Source of the DNA: Rhizobium leguminosarum
GTDB taxonomy: Bacteria > Pseudomonadota > Alphaproteobacteria > Rhizobiales > Rhizobiaceae
Reading direction: 5' to 3'
Length of the DNA stretch: 64,000 bases
Assembly: GCF_001652265.1 (NCBI RefSeq)
Contig: NZ_LWBS01000120.1
Location: 21,431 to 85,430 of the forward strand
This document shows, one piece after another, positions 52,710-62,227 of the stretch; position 1 is the first letter of the stretch, and every line of letters begins with the position of its first letter. A program made the position numbers and the translations under genes. Below the pieces are notes generated by a model. The model ran no database searches, was not told the origin of the DNA, and worked only from the letters and a program-made list of their open reading frames with translations.

Positions 52710-53771
52710 GTGTCTGATACCATTGACGATCTGCGCATCGTCGAGATCACCCCGCTGACTAAACCAGCCGATATCATCGCGGAAATTCACCGCAATGCCG
52801 AGGTCACCGACACCGTGACCAGCAACCGTGATGCGATCCATAAGATTCTCCGAGGCGAAGACGATCGCCTGATCGTCGTCATCGGCCCCTGCTCCATCCA
52901 TGACCCCATTGCCGCCAGGGAATATGCCGAACGGCTGGCGGAACAGCGCCGCCGCTTCGCCGGCGATCTCGAGATCGTCATGCGCGTCTACTTCGAAAAG
53001 CCCCGCACGACCGTCGGGTGGAAGGGCCTGATGAATGACCCGCATCTCGACGGCAGCTACCGGATCGAGGAAGGGTTGAGGATTGCGAGACGCCTGCTGC
53101 TCGATATCAATGCCATGGGCCTTCCGGCCGGCTGCGAATTCCTCGACACGATCACGCCGCAATACATCGCCGATCTCGTCAGCTGGGGCGCGATCGGCGC
53201 GCGCACGACCGAAAGCCAGGTCCACCGCCAGCTTGCCTCCGGCCTTTCCTGACCGATCGGCTTCAAGAACGGCACCGATGGCGGCGTGCGCGTCGCGCTC
53301 GACGCCATCCTCGCCGCCTCGCAGCCGCATCACTTCCCGGCAGTGACCAAAGACGGACAGGCAGCAATCGCGTCGACGACAGGCAATGAGGACTGCCACA
53401 TCATCCTGCGCGGCGGTAAGCGGCCGAACTATGAGACGGCCGATGTCGAAGCGGTCACGAGCGAAGCCGTCAAGCTCGGCGTGGCCCCGCGCATCCTCAT
53501 CGATGCCAGCCATGCCAACAGCGGCAAGGACCCGATGAACCAGCCGCTCGTCGTCAGATCCGTTGCCGCGCAGATTGCCGCCGGAAACTGCGACATCAAG
53601 GGCATGATGATCGAAAGCAACCTCGTCGCCGGCCGCCAGGACCTCGTTCCCGGCAAGCCGCTGGTCTATGGCCAGTCCATCACCGATGGCTGCATCGACT
53701 GGGATATGTCGGTCGCAGTGCTGGAAGACCTGGCGACATCCGCCCGCGAGCGGCGCCGGATCCGCGTTTAG
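52710..53771 (+). pseudogene. aroG: Type I DAHP synthase gene interrupted by TGA
   Basis: DAHP synthase starts the shikimate pathway by joining phosphoenolpyruvate and erythrose 4-phosphate. The frame gives GPCSIHDPIAAREYA, MRVYFEKPRTTVGWKGLMNDP and then LASGLS, followed by TGA at 53250-53252. The same frame then continues PIGFKNGTDGGVRVALDA to LVYGQSITDGCIDWD and stops at 53771, giving 353 residues, the AroF/G/H size. The TGA sits where relatives have Cys (SCPxGFKNGTDG). GTG 52710 has AGGAG upstream. As it stands only a 180-residue half protein is made. Confidence 0.85.
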
Positions 53772-54595
53772 TCGGCCGGGAAATAGCGGACATAGGCGAA
53801 CTCTTCGCCGTCAGGAGACCAGCAAGGCACGTTGATCGTGCCCTGCCCCCCGAAGAGCTCGAACAGCGTCTTCAGATTGCCGCCGTCCATGTCCATCAGC
53901 CGCAGCCGCACGTCGAGATCGCGCGGATGGTCGAACACCGAAGGGTCATAGGACAGGATCAGCACCTTGTCATTCGTAGGCGACGGGTGGGCGAACCAAT
54001 TGCCCTGATTGTCCGAGGTCACCTGCTCGAGCCCGGTGCCATCGGGATGGATGCGCCAGATCTGCATCAGCCCGGTGCGGCTGGAATTGAAATAGATCCA
54101 TTGGCCGTCAGCCGACCAGTCCGGCCCGTCATTGCGTCCCTCGCCATGCGTCAGCCGCGTTTCGGCGCCGCCGTCGACGGAGATGGTGTAGATATCGAAG
54201 AGGTCGTCGCGGATGCCGCAATAGGCAAGCTGGCGCCCGTCCGGCGACCAGCCATGCCAGTAGGATGGCAGGTTTTGCGTGATGAGCCGCGGCGTGCCGC
54301 CTTCGATCGGCAGGAGATAGATCGCCGACTTGCCGAATTCGGTCTTGTCGGAGATAACAATCTCAGTCCCATCGGGCGAAATGCCGTGATCATTGTTGCA
54401 GTTGACGGCAAAGCCGGTATCGACCTTGACCAACTCGCCGCCATCGAGCGGCAGGCGATAGAGCCGCCCGTCGCCGTTCAACAGAAGGTAGGAACCATCA
54501 GGCGAGAAATTCGGCGCCTCGACCAGCCTGTCCGTCTGCCAGACCTCGCGGGCCCTGCCCGTCCTGACATTGTAGATCTCAACCGAGCTGCGCAT
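53768..54595 (-). CDS. TolB-like beta-propeller protein
   Basis: The 275-residue protein is built of repeated WD40-like/TolB (PD40) blades: NFSPDGSYLL, GISPDGTEIVIS, HGWSPDGRQLAYC, DWSADGQWIYF and CWSPDGEEFAYV. There is no signal peptide, unlike true TolB, so it is probably cytoplasmic. GGGAGG lies before the ATG. Its stop overlaps the end of the DAHP synthase gene on the other strand by four bases. Confidence 0.88.
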   Translation of the reverse strand: MRSSVEIYNVRTGRAREVWQTDRLVEAPNFSPDGSYLLLNGDGRLYRLPLDGGELVKVDTGFAVNCNNDHGISPDGTEIVISDKTEFGKSAIYLLPIEGGTPRLITQNLPSYWHGWSPDGRQLAYCGIRDDLFDIYTISVDGGAETRLTHGEGRNDGPDWSADGQWIYFNSSRTGLMQIWRIHPDGTGLEQVTSDNQGNWFAHPSPTNDKVLILSYDPSVFDHPRDLDVRLRLMDMDGGNLKTLFELFGGQGTINVPCWSPDGEEFAYVRYFPAD

Positions 54596-54608
54596 GTTTC
54601 CTCCCGAA

Positions 54609-54652
54609 AATCCTACAGCGCTACGCGTCGTTCAGACGCGTAAAGGACGCTG
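54609..54652 (-). repeat. Copy 2 of the AGCGTCC-type dispersed palindrome
   Basis: Read on the minus strand it gives CCAGCGTCCTTTACGCGTCT, then a short loop and GACGCGTAGCGCTGTAGG, matching the copies at 38157 and 60591. It lies just upstream of the TolB-like gene. Confidence 0.7.
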
Positions 54653-54681
54653 GAGCACTTTGAATTGCCGCCGTCGGCGAA

Positions 54682-54735
54682 CTCGATTGCGTTAGCGATC
54701 TCGATTGCGTCAGCGATCTCGATTGCGTCAGCGAT
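54682..54735. repeat. Three 18-bp tandem repeats at the nadE 3' end
   Basis: Units at 54682-54699, 54700-54717 and 54718-54735 share CTCGATTGCGTCAGCGAT; the first has one difference. The nadE stop codon (54728-54730) lies inside the last unit. As 18 is divisible by three, any extra copies would stay in frame, but they are outside the coding sequence. Confidence 0.9.
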
Positions 54736-56407
54736 CCCTGAAGCGGTTGGTGATCGGATAACGCCGGTCGCGGCCAAAATTCTTCTTGGTGATCTTAACA
54801 CCCGGCGCCGATTGCCGGCGTTTGTATTCGGCGAGATAGAGCAGATGCTCGACCCGGTGGACGGTCGCCACGTCATGGCCGCGGCCGACGATCTCTTCGA
54901 CCGCCATCTCCTTTTCGACAAGGCATTCGAGGATATCGTCGAGCACGGGATAGGGCGGCAGCGAATCCTGGTCCTTCTGGTCGGGACGCAGTTCGGCCGA
55001 CGGCGCCTTGTTGATGATATTCTGCGGGATTACCTCGCCGGAGGGCCCCAGCGCATCCGGCGGCACGTTTTCGTTACGCCAGCGAGAAAGCGCATAGACC
55101 TGCATCTTGTAGAGGTCCTTGATCGGGTTGAAGCCGCCGTTCATGTCGCCGTAAAGCGTGGCGTAACCGACCGACATTTCCGACTTATTACCCGTCGTCA
55201 ACACCATCGAGCCGAACTTGTTGGAGATCGCCATCAGGATGACGCCGCGCGCCCGGCTCTGCAGGTTCTCTTCGGTGATGCCGCTATCCGTACCCTCGAA
55301 AAGATTGGAAAGCGCAGTGCTGAAGCCCGTCACGGGCTGTTCGATCGGCACGATATCGTAGCGGCAGCCAAGCGCCTTGGCACAATCGGCCGCGTCCTTG
55401 AGGGAGTCCTCGGAAGTATAGCGGTAGGGCAGCATGACGGTGCGCACCCGCTCCTCGCCGAGCGCATCGACAGCGATTGCCGCACAGATCGCAGAATCGA
55501 TGCCGCCGGAAAGGCCGAGCACCACGGTTTTGAAGCCGTTCTTGTTGACGTAGTCGCGAAAGCCGAGCAGGCAGGCGCGGTAATCGGCCTCTTCGCTTTC
55601 AGGGATATGCGCCATCGGCCCTTCAGCGCAATGCCAGCCGTTTTCGCCGCGCTTCCATGTCGTCACCGCAAGCGCCGTCTCGAACTGGCTCATCTGGAAG
55701 GCAAGCGACTTGTCGGCATTAAAGGCGAAGCTTGCCCCGTCGAAGACCAGTTCGTCCTGGCCGCCGAGCTGGGCGGCATAGATCAACGGCAGGCCGGTCT
55801 CGATCACCTGCTTCAGCACCACCTGATGGCGAATATCGACCTTGCCGCGATAATAGGGCGAACCGTTCGGCGACAGCAGGATTTCAGCCCCGCTTTCGGC
55901 CAGCGTCTCGCAGACGCCGAGATCGCCCCAGATATCCTCGCAGATCGGAATGCCGATGCGCACGCCGCGGAAATTCACCGGCCCCGGCATAGCGCCCTGG
56001 TCGAAGACGCGCTTCTCGTCGAACTCGCCGTAATTCGGCAGGTCGATCTTGTCGCGCACCGCGATCACCTTGCCGGCGTCGAGTACGGCGACCGAATTGT
56101 AGCGGCCGGTCTCGTCCTGCCGGGGAAAGCCGATAATGACGCCCGGCCCGCCATCGGCGGTATCCGCAGCCAGGCTCTCGACCGCCTTCCAGCAGGCGCG
56201 GATGAAGGCGGGCTTCAGCACCAGATCTTCAGGCGGATAGCCGGAGATGAAAAGCTCGGTCAGGACGAGCAGATGCGCGCCCTCCCGTCCCGCGTCAATA
56301 CGCGCTCCGCGCGCCTTGGCGAGATTGCCGGCGACATCGCCGACCGTCGGATTGAGCTGGCCGATGGCGATGCGGAAAATATCAGAAAGGGCGTTTTCCT
56401 GTGTCAT
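54728..56407 (-). CDS. nadE: Glutamine-dependent NAD+ synthetase
   Basis: NadE amidates nicotinic acid adenine dinucleotide to NAD+. The 559 residues combine a nitrilase-like glutaminase domain (about 1-260, with LTELFISGYPPEDL, the Lys in DKIDLPNYGEFDE, and ICEDIWGD with the catalytic Cys) and an NAD synthase domain with the ATP-binding loop LGLSGGIDSA near residue 290. TTGNKSEMSVGYATLYGD is also present. The protein ends normally at the edge of a tandem repeat. Confidence 0.96.
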   Translation of the reverse strand: MTQENALSDIFRIAIGQLNPTVGDVAGNLAKARGARIDAGREGAHLLVLTELFISGYPPEDLVLKPAFIRACWKAVESLAADTADGGPGVIIGFPRQDETGRYNSVAVLDAGKVIAVRDKIDLPNYGEFDEKRVFDQGAMPGPVNFRGVRIGIPICEDIWGDLGVCETLAESGAEILLSPNGSPYYRGKVDIRHQVVLKQVIETGLPLIYAAQLGGQDELVFDGASFAFNADKSLAFQMSQFETALAVTTWKRGENGWHCAEGPMAHIPESEEADYRACLLGFRDYVNKNGFKTVVLGLSGGIDSAICAAIAVDALGEERVRTVMLPYRYTSEDSLKDAADCAKALGCRYDIVPIEQPVTGFSTALSNLFEGTDSGITEENLQSRARGVILMAISNKFGSMVLTTGNKSEMSVGYATLYGDMNGGFNPIKDLYKMQVYALSRWRNENVPPDALGPSGEVIPQNIINKAPSAELRPDQKDQDSLPPYPVLDDILECLVEKEMAVEEIVGRGHDVATVHRVEHLLYLAEYKRRQSAPGVKITKKNFGRDRRYPITNRFRDR

Positions 56408-56588
56408 GTCATTTATTTAGCCTGCGCTTTTCGCGACCGCAACATGTTGGCGCCAAAAGCGGCGCCTAGCGGTGACGAAATTTTATGAACGGATTGCGCA
56501 TGGCGCCGCGCGGCACCGATACGCATTGCAATTTACCGGCGGAGCGGAATACTGGCGCCGAAGTGATAACCGGCATCGGAAACAGGCC

Positions 56589-57119
56589 ATGTATAATCTT
56601 TCGAATTTCATGCATCTTCATTTCGACAAGCCGGCCGATGAACTCGGCGAGATCGAAAAGCGCGTGCTGGCGAAAGCACACGAACGCAAGATCATCTCCA
56701 CGGATGTCAACGCCGCCTTCTCAGCCGACGCCTCCTTCGGCGAGCGCATCGCCGACAGCATCGCCCGCATCGGCGGCTCTTGGTCCTTCATCATCGCCTT
56801 CTTCGTTTTCCTCATCGCCTGGACTGTCATCAACACTATCATTCTGATGACCGGCGCCTTCGATCCCTATCCCTTCGTCTTCCTGAACCTGATCCTGTCG
56901 ATGCTCGCCGCCATCCAGGCGCCGATCATCATGATGTCCCAAAACCGCCAGGCCGAACGCGACCGCTTCGAGGCTGCCAAGGATTACGAGGTCAATCTCA
57001 AGGCCGAGCTCGAAGTGCTCTCCCTGCACCAGAAGATCGACATGCACGTACTGACGGAGCTGACGGGGCTGCGCGAGGACGTGGCCCGCCTCAGCGCCGC
57101 CCTTGCCGCCAGAAGCTGA
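56589..57119 (+). CDS. DUF1003 membrane protein
   Basis: The 176 residues contain two membrane helices (about 60-82, WSFIIAFFVFLIAWTVINTII, and about 94-116), with the DUF1003 hallmark DPYPFVFLNLILSMLAAIQAPIIMMSQ and NRQAERDR after it. The C-terminus is a helical cytoplasmic tail. The function is unknown. ATG 56589 is chosen; the upstream open frame is not protein-like. Confidence 0.88.
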   Translation: MYNLSNFMHLHFDKPADELGEIEKRVLAKAHERKIISTDVNAAFSADASFGERIADSIARIGGSWSFIIAFFVFLIAWTVINTIILMTGAFDPYPFVFLNLILSMLAAIQAPIIMMSQNRQAERDRFEAAKDYEVNLKAELEVLSLHQKIDMHVLTELTGLREDVARLSAALAARS

Positions 57120-57141
57120 GGCAGCGCTTATTGCGCGACGA

Positions 57142-57789
57142 TCAGCCGCCCGGACCGGCAAACAGGATGAGATTTCCGTCCGGATCCAGCACGATGAAGT
57201 TTCTGGCGCCCCACGGCTCCTTCCTGAGGGGCTGATGGAAGGATACGCCTGCGGCCTGGAAATCCAGAAACAGGCGCTTGATCTCCTTTGATGTATCGAC
57301 GGTGATCGAGGCTGAAAGCAGATGCTCCCGTTGCCTGATATCGCCGACGAACACCGGCGCGCATACCAGCCTCAGAGCGAGTTGAGCATTGTCGCGGATG
57401 ACCTGTCCGTAAAACGGCGGGTCGCCATAGACGAAATCGACCCTGAATCCGAGCTTACCGGTGAAGAAATCGCACGACGCCTTGATATCGGTGACGAACA
57501 ACTGCGCGGATAGCGAACTCAGGATGGCTTGTGGTGCGGGCTGTTTCTTCGGATCTGTCATGGCTGCGGCTCCTGTCTTGAGCGCCTGCCATCCTTCGAA
57601 ACCCATTTGACGTGCGATCAAGTCCTGCGCGTCGCTAAGCTTGAAGCGCGCCTCCAGCACCTGCCTGTCATCGAGATGACGGAAGCGCGGCAACGCAGCT
57701 CTGATCTCGGCTGCAACAGGATAGTATCTTTCGCGGTGCCATCGCAAATATTGCTTGGCCTGCTTTTTGAGGTTTTCGAGATTCGGCAT
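57142..57789 (-). CDS. Two-domain VOC (glyoxalase/bleomycin-resistance fold) protein
   Basis: The 215 residues have an N-terminal helical domain (PNLENLKKQAKQYLRWHRE, then RFKLSDAQDLIARQMGFEGWQALK), often found in front of such proteins. A VOC domain follows from about 95 to the end (LFVTDIKASCDFFTGKLGF ... PWGARNFIVLDPDGNLILF). The last strand has the typical metal-ligand region. The substrate is unknown. The start at 57789 fits family length; another ATG at 57822 adds 11 residues. Confidence 0.85.
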   Translation of the reverse strand: MPNLENLKKQAKQYLRWHRERYYPVAAEIRAALPRFRHLDDRQVLEARFKLSDAQDLIARQMGFEGWQALKTGAAAMTDPKKQPAPQAILSSLSAQLFVTDIKASCDFFTGKLGFRVDFVYGDPPFYGQVIRDNAQLALRLVCAPVFVGDIRQREHLLSASITVDTSKEIKRLFLDFQAAGVSFHQPLRKEPWGARNFIVLDPDGNLILFAGPGG

Positions 57790-57894
57790 GGGCGCAACTG
57801 TTGATACAGTGTAGGCGGGCATTGCCCTTTCGACATCCGACGAAGCGCCCTACGCAGCACGGTAAACCTAGCCTCGGCGATCAACCTTTGTCAA

Positions 57895-58314
57895 TCACGA
57901 GGCCGGCGAGGATGACGATGGGGGATTCCCGTCATATTGCGGCAGGCCATCTGATATTTCGTAGAAATCGCCCTTGTCGGCGCAGTAGATATGATGGGCG
58001 AAGGCAAGGCCGCTCGGCTCGTCGAAGGCGCCCGCAATGACCGAAATCTCCGCCGATCCGTCCGCCTGCCAGAAGAGCGCGGAGCCGCAATTCGAGCAGA
58101 AGCCGCGCTGCGCCTCCTCGCTCGACCGGTACCAGCGGACCGCCTCAGTGCCTTCTACCGAAAGAGCCGCGCGCGCCACGTTGACCGCGGCGTAATAAAG
58201 CCCCGTCTGCCGACGGCATTGCGAGCAATGGCAGCCGACGACAGGTCCGGGCTTCGCCGTCGTTGAAAATCGCACGGCGCCGCAAAGGCAGCCGCCTGTA
58301 TGCCGTTCGGTCAT
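57895..58314 (-). CDS. GFA-family (glutathione-dependent formaldehyde-activating-like) protein
   Basis: The 139-residue protein has the zinc-binding pattern of the CENP-V/GFA fold: GGCLCGAVRF, CHCSQCRRQTG and FCSNCGSALFW. The founding member was reported to join formaldehyde and glutathione, but most relatives are of unknown function. GGGAG precedes the ATG. Bases 58315-58608 upstream show no gene. Confidence 0.9.
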   Translation of the reverse strand: MTERHTGGCLCGAVRFSTTAKPGPVVGCHCSQCRRQTGLYYAAVNVARAALSVEGTEAVRWYRSSEEAQRGFCSNCGSALFWQADGSAEISVIAGAFDEPSGLAFAHHIYCADKGDFYEISDGLPQYDGNPPSSSSPAS

Positions 58315-58608
58315 GGTCGGTCTCCCGCTTATGACCGAACGTTGCCGCCGATCGCCCCCGGCGTCAAATCCATTCCGTTCAACGAAATCATCAGAAATCT
58401 TGAAAATCGCCGGCCTTGTGCATGCGTGGTCGGCTCGAGCACCTGTTGCTCGACGACAACAGCCGCCAACCTCATCTCATCCCGGCATTGTATCACCGGC
58501 TATTGTCGGCGATACTGTGGAGCAATTAATCCGACCCTCGGGAGACTGACATGAGAGCGACCCTGTCCGAACAGAAAGGAAACATCCCCCACAAGGACAT
58601 TCAGCTTC

Positions 58609-60447
58609 ATGAACATTTTGTTCTCTCGCGCGAGGAAAAGCTCGCGACCTCATAATCGCTTCCCGAAACTCTTCCGCGACGACGCGAATGCCGCAGACCG
58701 CAAGCGACGCTGGTCGCGAATGCGCAAATTCCTCTCCTACTATCGCCCGCACCTGCCTTTGCTGCTGGCGGATCTGCTTTGCGCCATCCTCGTCGCTGGC
58801 ACGGCGGTCGCCCTGCCGCTCTGCGCCAACATCGTCACGAGCCGGCTTCTGGCTCTGCCCGATGCGCCGCAGGCCTTCGCACAAATCCTTGCGATGGGCG
58901 GCGTCATGCTGGCCGTTCTGGCGGTCCAGATCGTCGCCATTTTCTTCGTCGACTATCGCGGCCACGTGATGGGCGCCCGCATCGAGGCCACGGTGCGGCA
59001 GGAACTCTTCGAGCACTGCCAGAAGCTCTCGTTCAGCTTCTACGACCAGCAGCGCACCGGCCAGCTGATGAGCCGCATCACCAATGACAGTCTGTGGCTG
59101 GGCGAGCTCTTTCACCACGGCCCCGAGGATCTTTCCATCGCCGTGCTCAAATATGGCGGTGCCATGCTGGTGCTGTTCTTCATCGATCCGCCATTGGCAG
59201 CCCTGATCCTGCTGCTCACCCCGGTGGCGGTGGCCTATGCGCTCTATTTCAACCGGCGGATGAACCGCGCGCTCGAAGCCAGCAAACGGCAGGTCGCCGC
59301 CGTCAACGAGCGCGTCGAGGATGCTCTTTCGGGAATTCGAGTCGTCCAGTCCTTTGCCAACGAGGCGCTGGAGAAGGAACGTTTCGCCGAGCAGAACCGG
59401 CGCTTCCTGCAAAGCCGCGCCGAGGGCTATCGCAGCGAGGCCTGGTTTTCGGTCGGCACCGAAACCTTCGCCCAGCTCATCACCATAATCGTTATCGTCA
59501 TCGGTGGCCTGCGCATCCTGACGGCGGAACTGACCGTTCCCGATATGCTGACCTTTCTGCTCTGTGTCGCCGTGCTGGTCGATCCGGTACAGCGGCTCGC
59601 CAATTTCGTGCGCCTCTGGCAGGAGGGCTACACCGGTTTCATCAGGGCTATGGAGATCCTGGAGATCGCCCCTGATATCACGGACCGGCCGGCCGCCCAT
59701 CCGATGCCGGCACCAACGGGCGAGATCCGTTTTTCCGACGTCGCCTTCGGCTACGAGGGCGATGGCCCGCGGGTGCTCGAGCAGCTCTCGCTCACCATCG
59801 CCCCCGGGGAGTTCGTCGCCTTGGTCGGTCCTTCGGGGGTCGGCAAGAGCACGCTTTGCGCGCTGATACCGCGTTTCTACGATGTCGAGGTTGGCACGAT
59901 CCGCATCGATGGCACCGATATCCGTGACGTGACGCTGGCTTCGCTCCGCCGCCATGTCGGCGTGGTGCAGCAGGATGTCTACCTGTTTGCCGGCACGGTG
60001 GCGGAAAACCTGCGCTACGGCCGGCCGGAGGCCAGCGATGCCGAACTGGAAGCGGCCGCGCGCGCGGCCAATGCGCACGACTTCATCATCGCCCTGCCTC
60101 AGGGCTATGACACCGATATCGGCCAGCGCGGAGTCAAGCTCTCAGGCGGCCAGCGACAGCGCCTCACCATTGCCCGCGCCTTCCTCAAGAATCCCCAGAT
60201 TCTGATCTTCGACGAAGCGACCAGCGCGCTCGACAACGAAAGCGAACGGGCAGTGCAGCAGGCACTGCTCAGTCTGGCAAGCGGGCGAACCACCCTGGTC
60301 ATCGCTCACCGCCTGTCGACCGTCCGCCACGCCGATCGCATCCTGGTTTTGACGGCTGATGGCATCGTCGAACAGGGCACCCATGACCAGCTGATGGCGC
60401 AAGACGGCGTCTACGCCAACCTGCACAGCGTCCAGGCCAGCATCTGA
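58609..60447 (+). CDS. ABC exporter (fused permease and ATPase, MsbA-like)
   Basis: The 612 residues have a six-helix type IV exporter domain (about 45-330) and an ATPase domain (about 370-600). The ATPase has Walker A GPSGVGKST, Q-loop VVQQDVYLFAGTV, signature LSGGQ, Walker B ILIFDEATSALD and H-loop VIAHRLS. It should work as a homodimer exporting lipid, peptide or drug; the substrate cannot be read from sequence. A terminator follows at 60478. Confidence 0.93.
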   Translation: MNILFSRARKSSRPHNRFPKLFRDDANAADRKRRWSRMRKFLSYYRPHLPLLLADLLCAILVAGTAVALPLCANIVTSRLLALPDAPQAFAQILAMGGVMLAVLAVQIVAIFFVDYRGHVMGARIEATVRQELFEHCQKLSFSFYDQQRTGQLMSRITNDSLWLGELFHHGPEDLSIAVLKYGGAMLVLFFIDPPLAALILLLTPVAVAYALYFNRRMNRALEASKRQVAAVNERVEDALSGIRVVQSFANEALEKERFAEQNRRFLQSRAEGYRSEAWFSVGTETFAQLITIIVIVIGGLRILTAELTVPDMLTFLLCVAVLVDPVQRLANFVRLWQEGYTGFIRAMEILEIAPDITDRPAAHPMPAPTGEIRFSDVAFGYEGDGPRVLEQLSLTIAPGEFVALVGPSGVGKSTLCALIPRFYDVEVGTIRIDGTDIRDVTLASLRRHVGVVQQDVYLFAGTVAENLRYGRPEASDAELEAAARAANAHDFIIALPQGYDTDIGQRGVKLSGGQRQRLTIARAFLKNPQILIFDEATSALDNESERAVQQALLSLASGRTTLVIAHRLSTVRHADRILVLTADGIVEQGTHDQLMAQDGVYANLHSVQASI

Positions 60448-60477
60448 GCGCCTGATCCGTCCCGCGCAACAAAAAAA

Positions 60478-60511
60478 GCCCGGCGTCACTGCTGTGATGC
60501 CGGGCTTTTCT
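60478..60511 (+). terminator. Rho-independent terminator of the ABC exporter gene
   Basis: GCCCGGCGTCAC and GTGATGCCGGGC (60478-60505) form a stem with one mismatch and a 4-base loop, followed by TTTTCTTC. A run of A precedes it, so it could also work from the other strand. Confidence 0.85.
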
Positions 60512-60519
60512 TCATCCGT

Positions 60520-60632
60520 TTCAGGCTACTGCATAATTCCTTAAATCGGAATCGATTTAAGGGTAAAATTATGCAGCAATCCAAAATGCTACAGCGTCCT
60601 TTGCGCGTCTTTTCAGACGCGCGGCGCTGTAG
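60520..60632. repeat. Rhizobial palindromes including copy 3 of the AGCGTCC type
   Basis: An AT-rich inverted repeat (CTGCATAATT near 60525 with AATTATGCAG near 60567) is followed at 60591-60632 by CTACAGCG ... CGCTGTAG. The latter encloses an inner GCGCGTCT/AGACGCGC hairpin. Related copies are at 38157 and 54609. It lies at the 3' end of the class II DAHP synthase gene. Confidence 0.7.
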
Positions 60633-60634
60633 TC

Positions 60635-62008
60635 TCAGCCGTTGGCGACCATGCGCTTTTCGTCGCGACCACCCTTCATGCGCTCGGCAAGCAGGAAGGC
60701 CAGCTCGAGCGCCTGGTCGGCGTTGAGGCGCGGATCGCAATGGGTGTGGTAGCGGTCCTGCAGGTCTTCTGCGGAGACCGCGCGGGCACCGCCGGTGCAC
60801 TCGGTCACGTCCTTGCCGGTCATCTCGACATGGATACCGCCCGGATGCGAGCCTTCAGCGCGGTGGATCTGGAAGAAGCTTTCGACTTCCGACAGGATCC
60901 GCTCGAAGGGACGGGTCTTGTAGTTGTTGAGCGTAATCGTGTTGCCGTGCATCGGATCGCAGGACCAGACGACCTTGCGGCCCTCGCGCTCGACGGCGCG
61001 GATGAGCTTCGGCAGGCTGTCGGCGACCTTTTCATGGCCGAAACGGCAGATCAGCGTCAGGCGCCCGGCCTCGTTGGCAGGATTCAGGATGTCGATCAGC
61101 TGCAGCAGGTCGTCGGCCTGCAGCGACGGGCCGCATTTCAGGCCGATCGGGTTCTTGATGCCGCGGCAATATTCGACATGCGCATGATCGGCCTGGCGCG
61201 TGCGGTCGCCGATCCAGATCATGTGGCCCGACGTTGCATACCAGTCGCCCGAGGTGGAATCGACGCGGGTTAGCGCCTCCTCGTAGCCGAGCAGCAGCGC
61301 CTCGTGGCTGGTGAAGAAATCGGTCTCGCGGAGCGCCGGATGGTTTTCCGAGGTGATGCCGATCGCCGTCATGAAATCCATGGTCTCGCTGATGCGGTCG
61401 GCAAGCTTGCGGTAGCGCTCGCCCTGCGGGCTGTCCTTGACAAAGCCGAGCATCCACTGATGCACGTTTTCGAGATTGGCGTAACCGCCCATCGCAAAGG
61501 CGCGCAGCAGGTTCAGCGTCGCCGCCGACTGGCGATAGGCCATGGCCTGGCGTTCCGGATTCGGAATGCGCGACTCCTCGGTGAATTCGATGCCGTTGAT
61601 GATGTCGCCGCGATAGGCCGGCAGCGTCACGTCGCCCTGCTTCTCGACATTCGACGAACGCGGCTTGGCGAACTGGCCGGCGATGCGGCCGACCTTGACG
61701 ACCGGCAGTTGCGCCCCGAAGGTCAGTACGACGGCCATCTGCAGGAAGGCGCGGAAGAAGTCGCGGATATTGTCGGCGCCGTGTTCGGCGAAGCTCTCGG
61801 CGCAATCGCCGCCCTGCAGCAGGAAACCGTTGCCTTCGGCGACATTGGCGAGATGCTTCTTCAGGCGGCGTGCTTCACCTGCAAAAACGAGCGGCGGATA
61901 GCTGGCAAGCGTGGCTTCCGTTGCCGCCAAAGCGGCTGCGTCGGGATAATCCGGAACCTGCAGGATCGGTTTTTGCCGCCAGCTGCTCGGGGTCCAATTT
62001 TCTGCCAT
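60635..62008 (-). CDS. aroF: Class II (plant-type) 3-deoxy-7-phosphoheptulonate synthase
   Basis: This 457-residue enzyme starts the shikimate pathway and is not homologous in sequence to the type I form found 8 kb away. Hallmarks are [24 protein letters not shown], the [18 protein letters not shown] region, KCGPSLQ, RFGHEKV and DPMHGNT. ATG 62008 has AGGTGAG upstream; GTG 62017 adds three residues. As the type I gene is broken, this is probably the cell's working DAHP synthase. A small reading frame ends at its start. Confidence 0.94.
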   Translation of the reverse strand: MAENWTPSSWRQKPILQVPDYPDAAALAATEATLASYPPLVFAGEARRLKKHLANVAEGNGFLLQGGDCAESFAEHGADNIRDFFRAFLQMAVVLTFGAQLPVVKVGRIAGQFAKPRSSNVEKQGDVTLPAYRGDIINGIEFTEESRIPNPERQAMAYRQSAATLNLLRAFAMGGYANLENVHQWMLGFVKDSPQGERYRKLADRISETMDFMTAIGITSENHPALRETDFFTSHEALLLGYEEALTRVDSTSGDWYATSGHMIWIGDRTRQADHAHVEYCRGIKNPIGLKCGPSLQADDLLQLIDILNPANEAGRLTLICRFGHEKVADSLPKLIRAVEREGRKVVWSCDPMHGNTITLNNYKTRPFERILSEVESFFQIHRAEGSHPGGIHVEMTGKDVTECTGGARAVSAEDLQDRYHTHCDPRLNADQALELAFLLAERMKGGRDEKRMVANG

Positions 62009-62013
62009 CTCAC

Positions 62014-62160
62014 TCACCTGTTCTTACATCCATACCTTAGGATGTCCTCAATATGCGGCGGCTTATAGACCTTTAGGTCAGGCTTGCAAAGACCAATCGC
62101 CGACAGTTGTCGCCTCACTACCGCCGCCCGCTGTTGTCTGGTTAAACCCACATATACCAT
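62014..62160 (-). CDS. Possible 48-residue small protein upstream of class II DAHP synthase
   Basis: ATG 62160 with GGGGA 7 bases upstream opens 48 codons beginning [15 protein letters not shown] and ending YGCKNR; its TGA falls in the ribosome-binding region of the DAHP synthase gene. Close coupling suggests cotranslation. The composition (many Arg/Lys, three Tyr) is unlike an attenuator peptide. No family is recognised. Confidence 0.5.
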   Translation of the reverse strand: MVYVGLTRQQRAAVVRRQLSAIGLCKPDLKVYKPPHIEDILRYGCKNR

Positions 62161-62227
62161 GTCGATTTCCCCATATTTTAGACTTTCAATGTAGAACCGC
62201 AAAGAGTTTCAACATCGGGGACATGGC

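Noticed and set aside
53250..53252. TGA as a selenocysteine codon in DAHP synthase
   Set aside because: The TGA stands at a Cys position, which is tempting, but the CCGATCGG palindrome after it is not a convincing SECIS stem, no selenocysteine genes are in view, and this Cys is not the metal-binding one. A nonsense mutation is simpler.
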